The notes below the pieces were generated by a model. That model was not told the origin of the DNA. It ran no database searches and was given only the letters and a program-made list of their open reading frames with translations. From the NCBI GenBank assembly GCA_902797915.1, contig CADBUK010000048.1, positions 1 through 21,166 on the forward strand: a stretch of DNA of 21,166 bases, given 5' to 3'. The translations under genes and the position numbers were made by a program. Shown one piece after another: positions 6,066 to 13,537 of the stretch. Positions within the stretch are counted from its first letter, which is position 1. Every line of letters starts with the position of its first letter. The DNA is from Oscillospiraceae bacterium (lineage in GTDB: Bacteria; Bacillota; Clostridia; Oscillospirales; Acutalibacteraceae).

Positions 6066-7928
6066 CTAACTCAATTTGGCTTTTCCTGTGCAAAGTTCAT
6101 AATATCTGCCCTGATTTTCAAGCAGCGCCTCATGGTCGCCGCGCTCAATAATCTCGCCGTTTTCAAGCACCATAATTGCGTTTGAATTTCTGACGGTTGA
6201 AAGCCTGTGAGCAATAACAAATACCGTTCTGCCGTTCATCAGTCTGTCCATTCCGTGCTCGATGTGAAGCTCGGTTCTTGTATCAACGGAGGAGGTTGCC
6301 TCGTCAAGAATAAGCACGGCGGGCTTTGCAATTGCCGCTCTTGCAATTGCCAGAAGCTGTCTCTGACCTTGGGAAAGGCTTTCGCCGTCGCCTGAAATCA
6401 CGGTGTTGTAACCGTCGGGCAGCCTGCGTATAAACGAATGTGCGGACGCAAGCTTTGCGGCGGCAACGCATTCCTCGTCGGTTGCGTCAAGTCTGCCGTA
6501 GCGGATGTTGTCCATAATCGTTCCCGTAAACAGATGGGTGTCCTGCAAAACGATTGAAAGCGATTTTCTTAAATCGTCCTTTTTAATGCGTTTTATGTCA
6601 ATTCCGTCGTAGGTAATTTCGCCCTGCTGAATGTCATAAAAGCGGTTAATCAGATTTGTAATTGTCGTTTTTCCTGCGCCCGTTGAGCCTACAAATGCAA
6701 TTTTCTGTCCCGATTTTGCGTACAGGCTTATGTCGTGCAGTACTCGTTTTTCGGGAACATAGCTGAAATCAACGTCCTTAAAAACAACGTTGCCCTTAAC
6801 GGGAATAAGCGTTTCGCCATCCTGCCAGTACCATTTGCGTTCGCCGTTTTCGTAGGTTTCCTTCAGCGTAACGTTGCCGTCGTCAACCTCGCTTTCCATA
6901 TTGATAACCTCAAACACACGCTCTGCGCCTGCAAGGGCGGAGAATATAGTGGTCATCTGGTTTGTAATCTGGTTAATCGGCTGCGTAAACTGTTTTGAAT
7001 AGCCGAGGAAGGTAAAGTAAGTGCCTATTGAGATTTTACCCGTCAGCGCAAGCAGACCGCCCGCAAGTGCAATCGTTGCGTAGCTTGCGTTGTTAACGCC
7101 CGTTGAAATGGGTCCCATAATTCCCGTGAAGAAGCTTGCGCTTGTTGCCGCCTTGCGAAAGCTTTCGTTAACCTTTTCAAAGTCGGCGTTTGCCTGTTCC
7201 TCGTGGTTAAACACCTTAACAACCTTTAACCCCTCGATTGTCTCCTCAATATTTCCGTTCATCCTGCCCAGATTTTCCTGCTGATTACGGAAATACTTTC
7301 GGGATTGCTTTCCGATTTTGGTAACCGCTAAAATCATCAGAACAAGGAATATTACTGCAAGTCCGAACAGGGGAGGGCTGAGGTAAATCATCATTGCAAC
7401 AATGCCTATGAATGAAAAAACGGACGATATTAACTGCACCATTGACTGCTCCAGCATCATCTGCATATTGTCAACGTCGTTTGTAAAGCGGCTCATAATT
7501 TCGCCGTGCGTTTTTGAGTCAAAATAGCTCAGCGGCAGGGTTTGCATATGGTCGAATAAATCCTTGCGGATAAGGTTTGTGGTCTTGTACGCAATCATAA
7601 CCATAACCTTGCTCTGCACAAAGCTGAACAGCGCCGTGCCCGCGTAAAAAATGCCTACGATAATAAGATTTTTAATAAGCTGTTTTACGCCTTCGGTTGC
7701 AAAGGTGCCCGCTTTAATCGTGTCTGCAACGCTGTCAAGAATGGGCTTGAGCCAGTATGACGCGCCAAGCTGGCAGGCGGTTGAAAGAATAAGCGCAAAA
7801 ACAACGATAATCAAAAACAGCTTGCTTTTGCCCATATATGACAAAATTGTGCCAAGCGTTTTTTTAGCGTTTTTGGGTTTAACAATTTCTCTCCCTCTTG
7901 AAGGAGGAGGTCCCATCGGTCCCGGCAT
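6066..7928 (-). CDS. Heterodimeric ABC exporter, subunit with the catalytically competent site (TM288/BmrD-like)
   Basis: Half-transporter of 620 aa: a Pro-rich N-terminus, a six-helix exporter membrane domain (about 35-335) and a nucleotide-binding domain (about 380-610). Motifs: Walker A GSTGAGKT (414-421), Q-loop LQDTHLF, signature LSQGQ (518-522, not LSGGQ), Walker B VLILDEATS with catalytic Glu543, and H-loop His574 (IAHRLS). An intact Glu and His combined with the variant LSQGQ is the pattern of the consensus-site partner in heterodimeric exporters such as TM287/288. The partner gene overlaps at TAATG (7926-7930), so translation is coupled. Upstream control by a MarR repressor suggests export of toxic compounds, but the substrate cannot be read from sequence. 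No clear terminator follows. Confidence 0.93.
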   Translation of the reverse strand: MPGPMGPPPSRGREIVKPKNAKKTLGTILSYMGKSKLFLIIVVFALILSTACQLGASYWLKPILDSVADTIKAGTFATEGVKQLIKNLIIVGIFYAGTALFSFVQSKVMVMIAYKTTNLIRKDLFDHMQTLPLSYFDSKTHGEIMSRFTNDVDNMQMMLEQSMVQLISSVFSFIGIVAMMIYLSPPLFGLAVIFLVLMILAVTKIGKQSRKYFRNQQENLGRMNGNIEETIEGLKVVKVFNHEEQANADFEKVNESFRKAATSASFFTGIMGPISTGVNNASYATIALAGGLLALTGKISIGTYFTFLGYSKQFTQPINQITNQMTTIFSALAGAERVFEVINMESEVDDGNVTLKETYENGERKWYWQDGETLIPVKGNVVFKDVDFSYVPEKRVLHDISLYAKSGQKIAFVGSTGAGKTTITNLINRFYDIQQGEITYDGIDIKRIKKDDLRKSLSIVLQDTHLFTGTIMDNIRYGRLDATDEECVAAAKLASAHSFIRRLPDGYNTVISGDGESLSQGQRQLLAIARAAIAKPAVLILDEATSSVDTRTELHIEHGMDRLMNGRTVFVIAHRLSTVRNSNAIMVLENGEIIERGDHEALLENQGRYYELCTGKAKLS

Positions 7929-9679
7929 TATTCAATCACTCCCTTCTGCTGCGTTGTGTAGATTTCACGGTAAATTTCGTTGTTTTTCATAAGCTCGTCG
8001 TGCGTGCCTATGCCCTTGATTTCGCCGTCGTCAATAACTAAAATACGGTCTGCCTCCTTAACGGAGGAAATCCTCTGCGCAATAATAAATACCGTGCTGT
8101 CTTTAAGGTTTGTGTAAAAGCTTTCTCTTATTTTTGCCTCGGTTGCGGTGTCAACCGCTGAGGTGGAATCGTCAAGAATAAGGATTTTCGGCTTTTTCAG
8201 CATAGCCCTTGCAATGCAAAGGCGCTGCTTCTGACCGCCCGAAAGGTTAAGTCCGCCCTGTGCCAAATCGGTGTCATACCCGTCGGGGAAGCTCATAATG
8301 AATTCGTGCGCCTGAGCAGCCTTGCAGGCGGAAATGATTTCCTCATCGCTTGCGTCGGCATTACCCCACAGCAGATTTTCTTTGATGGTTCCGCTGAAAA
8401 GCACGTTCTTTTGCAGTACCATGCCCGTTAACTCTCTCAGCGCAGACAAATCGTATTCCTTAACGTTAATTCCGTCAACAAGAACCTCGCCCTCGGTAAC
8501 GTCGTACAGGCGGGGGATAAGATTAACAAGGCTTGATTTTCCGCAGCCCGTTGAGCCGATTATTCCCACAACCTGTCCGGGCTCTGCCGTAAAGCTGACG
8601 TTTTCAAGAATGTTGTCGCCCGTGTTTTCAACGTCGTATTTAAACGCAACGTTTTTGAATTCAACCCTGCCCCTGATGTTGTTTTTCTCAGGAATATAGG
8701 GGCTTTTGGGGTTAACAATGTCAACCTCTGTGTTAAGCACCTCGGTTACACGGTCGCCGCAGGCCTTACCCCTTGCAAGCATAATAAACATCATTGAAAT
8801 CATCATCAGGTTCATAAGCACCTGCATAATGTATGCCGCAAGAACGGAAATCTGGCCAACGTCAATATCGCCGTTATAAGCGTGCCTTGCGCCGTTAAAA
8901 TAAACGTAAAGCACAACCGAATTCATCAGCAGCATCATAAGGGGCATAATTGTTATTACAAGCCCCGCTGCCTTTGAGCCCTGTGCCGCAAGCTCGTCCG
9001 AAGCTGTGTGGAACTTTTTCTTTTCGTAGTCCTCGCGCACGAAGGCTTTAACAACTCTTATGCCTATCAGGTTTTCCTGCACAACCCTGTTCAGATTGTC
9101 AACCTTAACCTGCATTTTCTGGAAAAGAGGAAAGCCGAATTTAAGCACTAATACTACGATTGCCGCAATTATCGGCAGTATGAATATTAATACCGTGCTC
9201 AGTCTGGCGTTAATCCTGAACGCAAAAAACGCCGCAACAACCATAAGCGCGGGGCCTCTTACAAGCAGGCGCAGGCTCATCATAACTACGTTGCTCAACT
9301 GCGTAACGTCGTTTGTAAGCCTCGTTGTAAGCGAAGCGGTTGAAAATTTGTCAATATTCTTAAAGGAAAAGGAACTGATTTTCTTATACATATCGTTCCT
9401 TAATCTGTATGAAAACCTTTGGCTGCAAACGGCTGAAGCCCTCATAGTTGCAATACCGCCGCAAAGTCCTATAACCGCAAGCATAAGCATCGTTATTCCC
9501 ATAGCGATAATATTGCTTTTGATTTCGGAAATGCTGCTGGCTTCGCTTACCATATTGTAAATGCTGTTTGCAAGCGAAGGCATTGCCAGTTCGCAAATCG
9601 CCTCTATAATCATACCCGCAGTGCTTATTGCGGCTAAATGCCAAAGCCCGTGCAGGTAAGAGGCAAGCTTTTTAACCAT
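7928..9679 (-). CDS. Heterodimeric ABC exporter, subunit with the degenerate site (TM287/BmrC-like)
   Basis: Half-transporter of 583 aa with a membrane domain (about 10-320) and a nucleotide-binding domain (about 335-575). Motifs: Walker A GSTGCGKS (375-382), Q-loop LQKNVLF, canonical signature LSGGQ (479-483), Walker B ILILDDSTS with Asp504 where the catalytic Glu should be, and Gln535 in place of the H-loop His (IIAQRIS). These replacements mark the degenerate ATP site of heterodimeric exporters. The ATG at 9679 is chosen because it follows AAGGAGG by about 9 bases and starts 1 bp after the MarR stop codon. The upstream TTG at 9721 would overlap the regulator by 41 bp and has no such signal. 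It forms an operon with the MarR gene and the partner subunit. Confidence 0.93.
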   Translation of the reverse strand: MVKKLASYLHGLWHLAAISTAGMIIEAICELAMPSLANSIYNMVSEASSISEIKSNIIAMGITMLMLAVIGLCGGIATMRASAVCSQRFSYRLRNDMYKKISSFSFKNIDKFSTASLTTRLTNDVTQLSNVVMMSLRLLVRGPALMVVAAFFAFRINARLSTVLIFILPIIAAIVVLVLKFGFPLFQKMQVKVDNLNRVVQENLIGIRVVKAFVREDYEKKKFHTASDELAAQGSKAAGLVITIMPLMMLLMNSVVLYVYFNGARHAYNGDIDVGQISVLAAYIMQVLMNLMMISMMFIMLARGKACGDRVTEVLNTEVDIVNPKSPYIPEKNNIRGRVEFKNVAFKYDVENTGDNILENVSFTAEPGQVVGIIGSTGCGKSSLVNLIPRLYDVTEGEVLVDGINVKEYDLSALRELTGMVLQKNVLFSGTIKENLLWGNADASDEEIISACKAAQAHEFIMSFPDGYDTDLAQGGLNLSGGQKQRLCIARAMLKKPKILILDDSTSAVDTATEAKIRESFYTNLKDSTVFIIAQRISSVKEADRILVIDDGEIKGIGTHDELMKNNEIYREIYTTQQKGVIE

Positions 9680-9680
9680 T

Positions 9681-10130
9681 CTACTTTTCCTCCTTTTCAA
9701 TATTTGAAATCGCCTTGTCAAGCAAACGCGAAAACTGATTGATTTCTTCCTCGGTCATTCCCTGCTTGAGCGTAAGGTCCATTTTCTCCATCTTTTCTTT
9801 TATTTTAAGCGGCGCTTCCTTTGCCTTTTCAGTGGGGTAAAGGCGAATAATTCTTCCGTCCGTTTCATCAGCCTTCTTAATTATGAAGCCGGATTTTTCC
9901 ATTCTTTTAACGGAAACGGAAGCCGTTGCCGGCGTAACGCCAAGCATATCCGCAAGCTCCCGCAGGGTTATTCCTTCGTTTTCATTAATTTTGAACAGAA
10001 TATCCTGCTGCCCCGAAAATAATTCCTGCTCAGCCGCCGCCTTGTTAAACTCCGTGCGAATAAGCTTTGAAAGGTAACCCACTCTGGGTCCGATTATTCC
10101 CTCGGGGGGAGGGCATTTTTTATGCTCCAT
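9681..10130 (-). CDS. MarR-family transcriptional regulator
   Basis: A 149-aa winged-helix protein. The DNA-binding part is clear: ITLRELADMLGVTPATASVSVKRMEKSGFIIKK (about 54-86) is the helix-turn-helix, followed by the wing DETDGRIIRLYPTEKAKE. Helices at both ends would form the dimer interface. It is the first gene of the operon with the two ABC exporter subunits, the usual layout for a drug-responsive repressor controlling its own pump. A near-perfect 26-bp inverted repeat at the transcription start (10171-10196) is the likely operator. The start at 10130 follows GGAGG with a 9-bp spacer. The inducer is unknown. Confidence 0.92.
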   Translation of the reverse strand: MEHKKCPPPEGIIGPRVGYLSKLIRTEFNKAAAEQELFSGQQDILFKINENEGITLRELADMLGVTPATASVSVKRMEKSGFIIKKADETDGRIIRLYPTEKAKEAPLKIKEKMEKMDLTLKQGMTEEEINQFSRLLDKAISNIEKEEK

Positions 10131-10170
10131 CCGTATTTTCCTCCGAAAATATAATGTGTTTTTCTATAAA

Positions 10171-10196
10171 TTAGGCGGCTAACATTAGCCGACTAA
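10171..10196. promoter_or_regulatory. Probable MarR operator: 26-bp inverted repeat
   Basis: Two 12-bp arms, TTAGGCGGCTAA (10171-10182) and TTAGCCGACTAA (10185-10196), are reverse complements with one mismatch and a 2-bp centre. Each arm is also a TTAG-N4-CTAA pseudo-palindrome. The element begins just downstream of the -10 box of the MarR promoter and covers the predicted transcription start, an ideal place for autorepression. Confidence 0.8.
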
Positions 10197-10201
10197 CGAT
10201 T

Positions 10202-10229
10202 ATTTTATCACATCTTTTCAAAATGTCAA
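10202..10229 (-). promoter_or_regulatory. Promoter of the marR-ABC exporter operon
   Basis: On the minus strand a perfect -35 TTGACA (10224-10229), a 16-bp spacer and -10 TAAAAT (10202-10207). The predicted start site falls at about 10194-10196, inside the inverted repeat. Confidence 0.78.
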
Positions 10230-10237
10230 GAATGATA

Positions 10238-10266
10238 TTGTAAAATATTTGCGATTGTGATAAAAT
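10238..10266 (+). promoter_or_regulatory. Promoter of ksgA
   Basis: On the plus strand TTGTAA (10238-10243), a 17-bp spacer and TAAAAT (10261-10266) lie about 25 bp before the ksgA start codon. It is divergent from, and only 8 bp away from, the marR promoter -35 box. Confidence 0.6.
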
Positions 10267-10291
10267 AACCGAATGAATTGAGGTTGTCAGT

Positions 10292-11140
10292 ATGAACTTA
10301 TGCGATTACAATACAATTAATAAGGTGCTTTCAAAGCACGGCTTTACCTTTTCAAAGGCGCTCGGGCAGAATTTTCTTATTAACCCCGAGGTTTGTCCCG
10401 CAATGGCGGCGGCGCTTAATGCCGACGAAAAAACGGGCGTGCTTGAAATCGGACCTGGAATAGGCGTTCTTACCAAGGAGCTCTGCGCGGTTGCGGGCAG
10501 GGTTGTATCGGTTGAGCTTGACAAAAGACTTTTTCCCGTGCTTGATGAAACGCTTGCGGATTGCGAAAATCTTGAAATAGTTGTGGGCGACGCGCTTAAA
10601 CTTGATTTAAACGCCCTTATTGCAGATAAGTTTGCGGATATGGAGTCCGTTAAGGTCTGCGCAAATCTGCCGTATTATATAACCTCGCCAATCATAATCA
10701 AGCTGCTTGAAAGCAGGCTTGCGGTTGACGAAATTGTTGTAATGGTGCAAAAGGAGGCGGCTCAGCGTTTAACCGCAGAGGTCGGCTCAAGGGAGTGCGG
10801 CAGCGTTTCCGTTTTTGTTAATTATTATGCCGAAAGCGAAGTGCTTTTCGGCGTTGACCGAAACAGCTTTATGCCCGCGCCTAAGGTGGACAGCGCTGTT
10901 ATCAGATTAAAGCTCAGGGATAATCCGCCCGTTGACGTCAGCGATGAAACGCATTTTTTCAAGGTTGTAAAAGCCACCTTTTCTCAGCGGCGTAAAACCG
11001 CGCTCAACTGTCTGTCAAACGGCTTGGGGCTCAGTAAGGCTCAGGTTGCGTCCGCGCTTGAGCAAATCGGCAGGAATACTAACGACCGTGCGGAAAGCTT
11101 TACTATGCAGGAGCTTGCCGCGCTTGCGCAGTTAATTTAG
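10292..11140 (+). CDS. ksgA: 16S rRNA (A1518/A1519-N6,N6)-dimethyltransferase KsgA/RsmA
   Basis: This enzyme dimethylates two adjacent adenines near the 3' end of 16S rRNA during small-subunit assembly, using S-adenosylmethionine. The 282-aa protein has the family N-terminus KALGQNFLINPEV, the SAM-binding motif LEIGPGIGVLTKEL, and catalytic motif IV NLPYYITSPII. The expected ALEQIGRNTNDRAE region (RP.xRAE-like) lies near the C-terminus, within a small helical domain. Its length matches the family. It starts at 10292 after a modest Shine-Dalgarno (TGAGG). The MATE gene follows with only its ribosome binding site between, so the two are probably co-transcribed. Confidence 0.96.
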   Translation: MNLCDYNTINKVLSKHGFTFSKALGQNFLINPEVCPAMAAALNADEKTGVLEIGPGIGVLTKELCAVAGRVVSVELDKRLFPVLDETLADCENLEIVVGDALKLDLNALIADKFADMESVKVCANLPYYITSPIIIKLLESRLAVDEIVVMVQKEAAQRLTAEVGSRECGSVSVFVNYYAESEVLFGVDRNSFMPAPKVDSAVIRLKLRDNPPVDVSDETHFFKVVKATFSQRRKTALNCLSNGLGLSKAQVASALEQIGRNTNDRAESFTMQELAALAQLI

Positions 11141-11154
11141 TTTTGGAGAATATA

Positions 11155-12543
11155 ATGGCTTCTAAAGAAAAAAGAGAGCAGATTTTTGCTTCATACCCGA
11201 TACCTAAGGCGGTTGCGGCGCTTGCCGTTCCGTCCGTGCTGTCAAGCATAGTTAACGTTATTTATAATATGGCGGACACTTATTTTGTTTCGCTTATGAA
11301 GGATACCAATGCAACCGCTGCCGTTTCGCTTACGATGCCCGTTTTCCTTTTCTTCGTGGCGTTCGGCAACATTTTCGGCGTAGGCGGCTCGGCTTACATC
11401 TCACGCTCAATGGGCGAGGGCAATCATTATAAGGTAAAAAAGATAAGCTCGTTTGCAATTTTTTCGTCCATATTTTCGGGCGTTCTGCTGCTGGCGTTAA
11501 TTCTTGCGTTCATTAATCCTATGATTAAGCTTCTCGGCGCAACCAACGCCGCTGTAACCGAGTATTCCTACGGTTACCTGAAATATATCGCGCTCGGCGG
11601 TCCCGCAATCGTTGTGTCAATCACTGCGGGCAATCTTCTGCGCGGCGAGGGCGCTGCTAAAGAGTCTATGACGGGTATGATGCTCGGCACGGTAATAAAC
11701 ATTATCCTTGACCCCATAATGATTTTGGTGCTTAAAATGGGCGTAGGCGGCGCAGCGCTTGCAACGGTTATCGGCAACGTTGCCTCCGTTGTGTATTATG
11801 CGGTATATCTTATGCGCGGCAGGTCCATCCTTTCCTGCAATCCGTCACGCTTTACCTTTAAAGAGGGCATTGCAAGAAACGTTATTCCCATCGGTATTCC
11901 CGCGGCGCTCAATAATATCTTAATGAGCGTTTCAAATATTATTATGAATAACCTTATGAAAGGCTACGGCGAGGCGGCTGTTGCCTCTCTCGGAATTGCA
12001 ATGAAGGTTAATATGCTGATTGTGTTTTTGCAAATGGGTATCGGTATCGGCGTTCAGCCGCTTATCGGCTATTCCTTCGGCGCAAAGAATATGAAGCGCT
12101 TGAAGCAGACTATGAAATTCACAATGGCGTGTACCTTAACTATCGGCATAACCTTAACCGTGGTTTATTACATTTTTTCCACGCAGATTATCAATCTCTT
12201 TAACGGGGAAAACGACCCGCTCGTAACCGAATACGGCGTAAAGATTTTGCGCGGGCTGATGATTGCGGGTCCGTTCATCGGCATTATGTTTACCTGCAAT
12301 TTCGCCTTTCAGGGTATGGGAAAATCGCTTCCGAGTATGGTTTTATCCCTCGGCAGACAGGGCTTGATTTTCTTCCCGCTTGCGCTGATTATGGATAAAC
12401 TGTTTGCGTTTAACGGTATTGTTTACGCGCAGCCCGTTGCGGATTTGGTGTGCATCGTGCTCGGTCTTATTATGTTTGCAATTATTGATTCCAAGCTTAA
12501 AAAGAACCCGCTTTATTATCCCGACAGGGCAAATATTAAATAA
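11155..12543 (+). CDS. MATE-family multidrug efflux transporter
   Basis: A 462-aa membrane protein with about 12 hydrophobic helices in the two-lobed MATE arrangement. It exchanges Na+ or H+ for organic cations or drugs. Typical segments are PSVLSSIVNVIYNMADTYFV, FGNIFGVGGSAYISRSMGEG, GEGAAKESMTGMMLGTVINIILDPI and, in the second half, QPLIGYSFGAKN. The first half carries the conserved N-D-P-type turn at about 180-187. The ATG at 11155 is chosen because GGAG sits 6 bp upstream. A TTG at 11143 would overlap that Shine-Dalgarno. It follows ksgA by 14 bp. The substrate is unknown; within the family it most resembles the DinF/MepA-type proteins common in Clostridia. Confidence 0.93.
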   Translation: MASKEKREQIFASYPIPKAVAALAVPSVLSSIVNVIYNMADTYFVSLMKDTNATAAVSLTMPVFLFFVAFGNIFGVGGSAYISRSMGEGNHYKVKKISSFAIFSSIFSGVLLLALILAFINPMIKLLGATNAAVTEYSYGYLKYIALGGPAIVVSITAGNLLRGEGAAKESMTGMMLGTVINIILDPIMILVLKMGVGGAALATVIGNVASVVYYAVYLMRGRSILSCNPSRFTFKEGIARNVIPIGIPAALNNILMSVSNIIMNNLMKGYGEAAVASLGIAMKVNMLIVFLQMGIGIGVQPLIGYSFGAKNMKRLKQTMKFTMACTLTIGITLTVVYYIFSTQIINLFNGENDPLVTEYGVKILRGLMIAGPFIGIMFTCNFAFQGMGKSLPSMVLSLGRQGLIFFPLALIMDKLFAFNGIVYAQPVADLVCIVLGLIMFAIIDSKLKKNPLYYPDRANIK

Positions 12544-12566
12544 TTTTAAATTTAACATAAAATTTG

Positions 12567-12595
12567 TTGATATTTGTAAATACTATTGTTAAAAT
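12567..12595 (+). promoter_or_regulatory. Promoter of the GNAT-like gene (and perhaps gatCAB)
   Basis: TTGATA (12567-12572), a 17-bp spacer and TAAAAT (12590-12595) lie on the plus strand in the AT-rich gap after the MATE gene, about 36 bp before the next start codon. This is the last clear promoter before gatC. Confidence 0.65.
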
Positions 12596-12631
12596 ATTAT
12601 CATAATTTACTAAGCTTTTGGTGAGGATGCT

Positions 12632-13198
12632 ATGTCTGCTGAAAAAAACGGCAAAGTGAATATTGAAGAATTAGCGCCGCTTCTGGTTAAAGAGCCGCTT
12701 TTTATGTTCCTCTGTCCGCAGCAGGAAAGGCGCGAGGGCTTTATTAAAAAATACCTCGGCCATTTTATTCCGAAAAATCAGAAGCACGGCGTTGTTTCCG
12801 TTTCGGACGGCGGCATTGTTTCAATGCTTTATAACCCCGATGAATTCAATTTCAGAATTTCGGGCAAAAAAAGCTTTTCGCTCAAGCACAGCAGGTATGC
12901 GGTTAATGTGCTTGACCACGAAAGCATTGTTAACGACGTCGTAAATATTGTTGTGCCCGATACGTTTGAAAAAAGGGTGCTTAACCTCTTTATAACCCGC
13001 GACTGCAGCGATGAGGAAATTACATCCGTTATTGAGGGTTATAAAAAAATGGCGGATGAGCAGGGCTTCGTTCTTGTTTACGAAACGCTTTCAAAGCGCC
13101 TCGTGCCTATTTTTGAAAGGCTGGGCTTTGAAACGGGCTACGCAAGGAACATTATGAACACCCGCTTTTTCCAGACGGTTATGACTTATAATATCTGA
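12632..13198 (+). CDS. Uncharacterised protein, possibly a degenerate GNAT-fold acetyltransferase
   Basis: I do not recognise this 188-aa soluble protein with confidence. It has no signal peptide or membrane segment. The C-terminal part, GYKKMADEQGFVLVYETLSKRLVPIFERLGFETGY, resembles the end of GNAT acetyltransferases, where a P.(Y/F)E+LGF motif closes the fold. The middle contains FITRDCSDEEITSVI, where a GNAT acetyl-CoA loop (R/Q-x-x-G-x-G/A) would be expected, but no clear loop is present. If it is a GNAT it may have lost the standard cofactor site. It starts at 12632 after GTGAGGA, has its own promoter, and lies about 50 bp upstream of gatC with a stem-loop between. Confidence 0.7.
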   Translation: MSAEKNGKVNIEELAPLLVKEPLFMFLCPQQERREGFIKKYLGHFIPKNQKHGVVSVSDGGIVSMLYNPDEFNFRISGKKSFSLKHSRYAVNVLDHESIVNDVVNIVVPDTFEKRVLNLFITRDCSDEEITSVIEGYKKMADEQGFVLVYETLSKRLVPIFERLGFETGYARNIMNTRFFQTVMTYNI

Positions 13199-13201
13199 CT
13201 T

Positions 13202-13230
13202 TAAATCCTCTGCTTTTTACAGAGGATTTA
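13202..13230 (+). other. Perfect 11-bp stem-loop between the GNAT-like gene and gatC
   Basis: TAAATCCTCTG (13202-13212) pairs perfectly with CAGAGGATTTA (13220-13230) around a 7-nt loop, a few bases past the stop codon. The sequence after it is ACGATTTTAAGG, a poor T tract followed at once by the gatC ribosome binding site. It may be a weak terminator, an attenuator or an RNA-stability element. Confidence 0.6.
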
Positions 13231-13249
13231 CGATTTTAAGGGGCTTTTT

Positions 13250-13528
13250 ATGCAGATTAATAACGATTTAATTGAATATCTTGAGGGGCTGTCAAAGCTC
13301 AGACTTACGGACGCTGAAAGGCAGAGCGTTACCGAGCAACTTCAGGAGTTTATTGAATATACTCAAATGCTATCCTCTGCGGAACTGCCTGCGGTTGATT
13401 TAACGCAGACCGCTCCGTTAAACCTGCGCGCCGATGAGGCAAAGCCCTCAATGCCCGTTGATGACGTTCTTGCCAACGCGCCTGAAAGGCAGGGCGATTT
13501 TTTCGTCGTGCCAAGGTCTATAGAATAG
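13250..13528 (+). CDS. gatC: Asp-tRNA(Asn)/Glu-tRNA(Gln) amidotransferase subunit C
   Basis: GatC is the small subunit that wraps around GatA and holds it to GatB. The 92-aa length is normal. The sequence shows the family pattern: LIEYLEGLSKLRLTDAERQSVTEQLQEFIEYTQML, then a loop with LRADEAKPSMPVDDVLANAPERQGDFFVVPRSIE, matching the conserved LR.D........LANAP....FFVVP ending. The start at 13250 has AAGGGG upstream. It is followed by gatA 9 bp later, making the classic gatCAB operon. Confidence 0.95.
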   Translation: MQINNDLIEYLEGLSKLRLTDAERQSVTEQLQEFIEYTQMLSSAELPAVDLTQTAPLNLRADEAKPSMPVDDVLANAPERQGDFFVVPRSIE

Positions 13529-13537
13529 GGGGCTGTT

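Noticed and set aside
9680..9721. TTG at 9721 as the start of the degenerate ABC subunit
   Set aside because: It would overlap the MarR gene by 41 bp; the ATG at 9679 has AAGGAGG at proper distance and no overlap.
11143..11154. TTG at 11143 as the start of the MATE gene
   Set aside because: It overlaps the GGAG ribosome binding site that serves the ATG at 11155.
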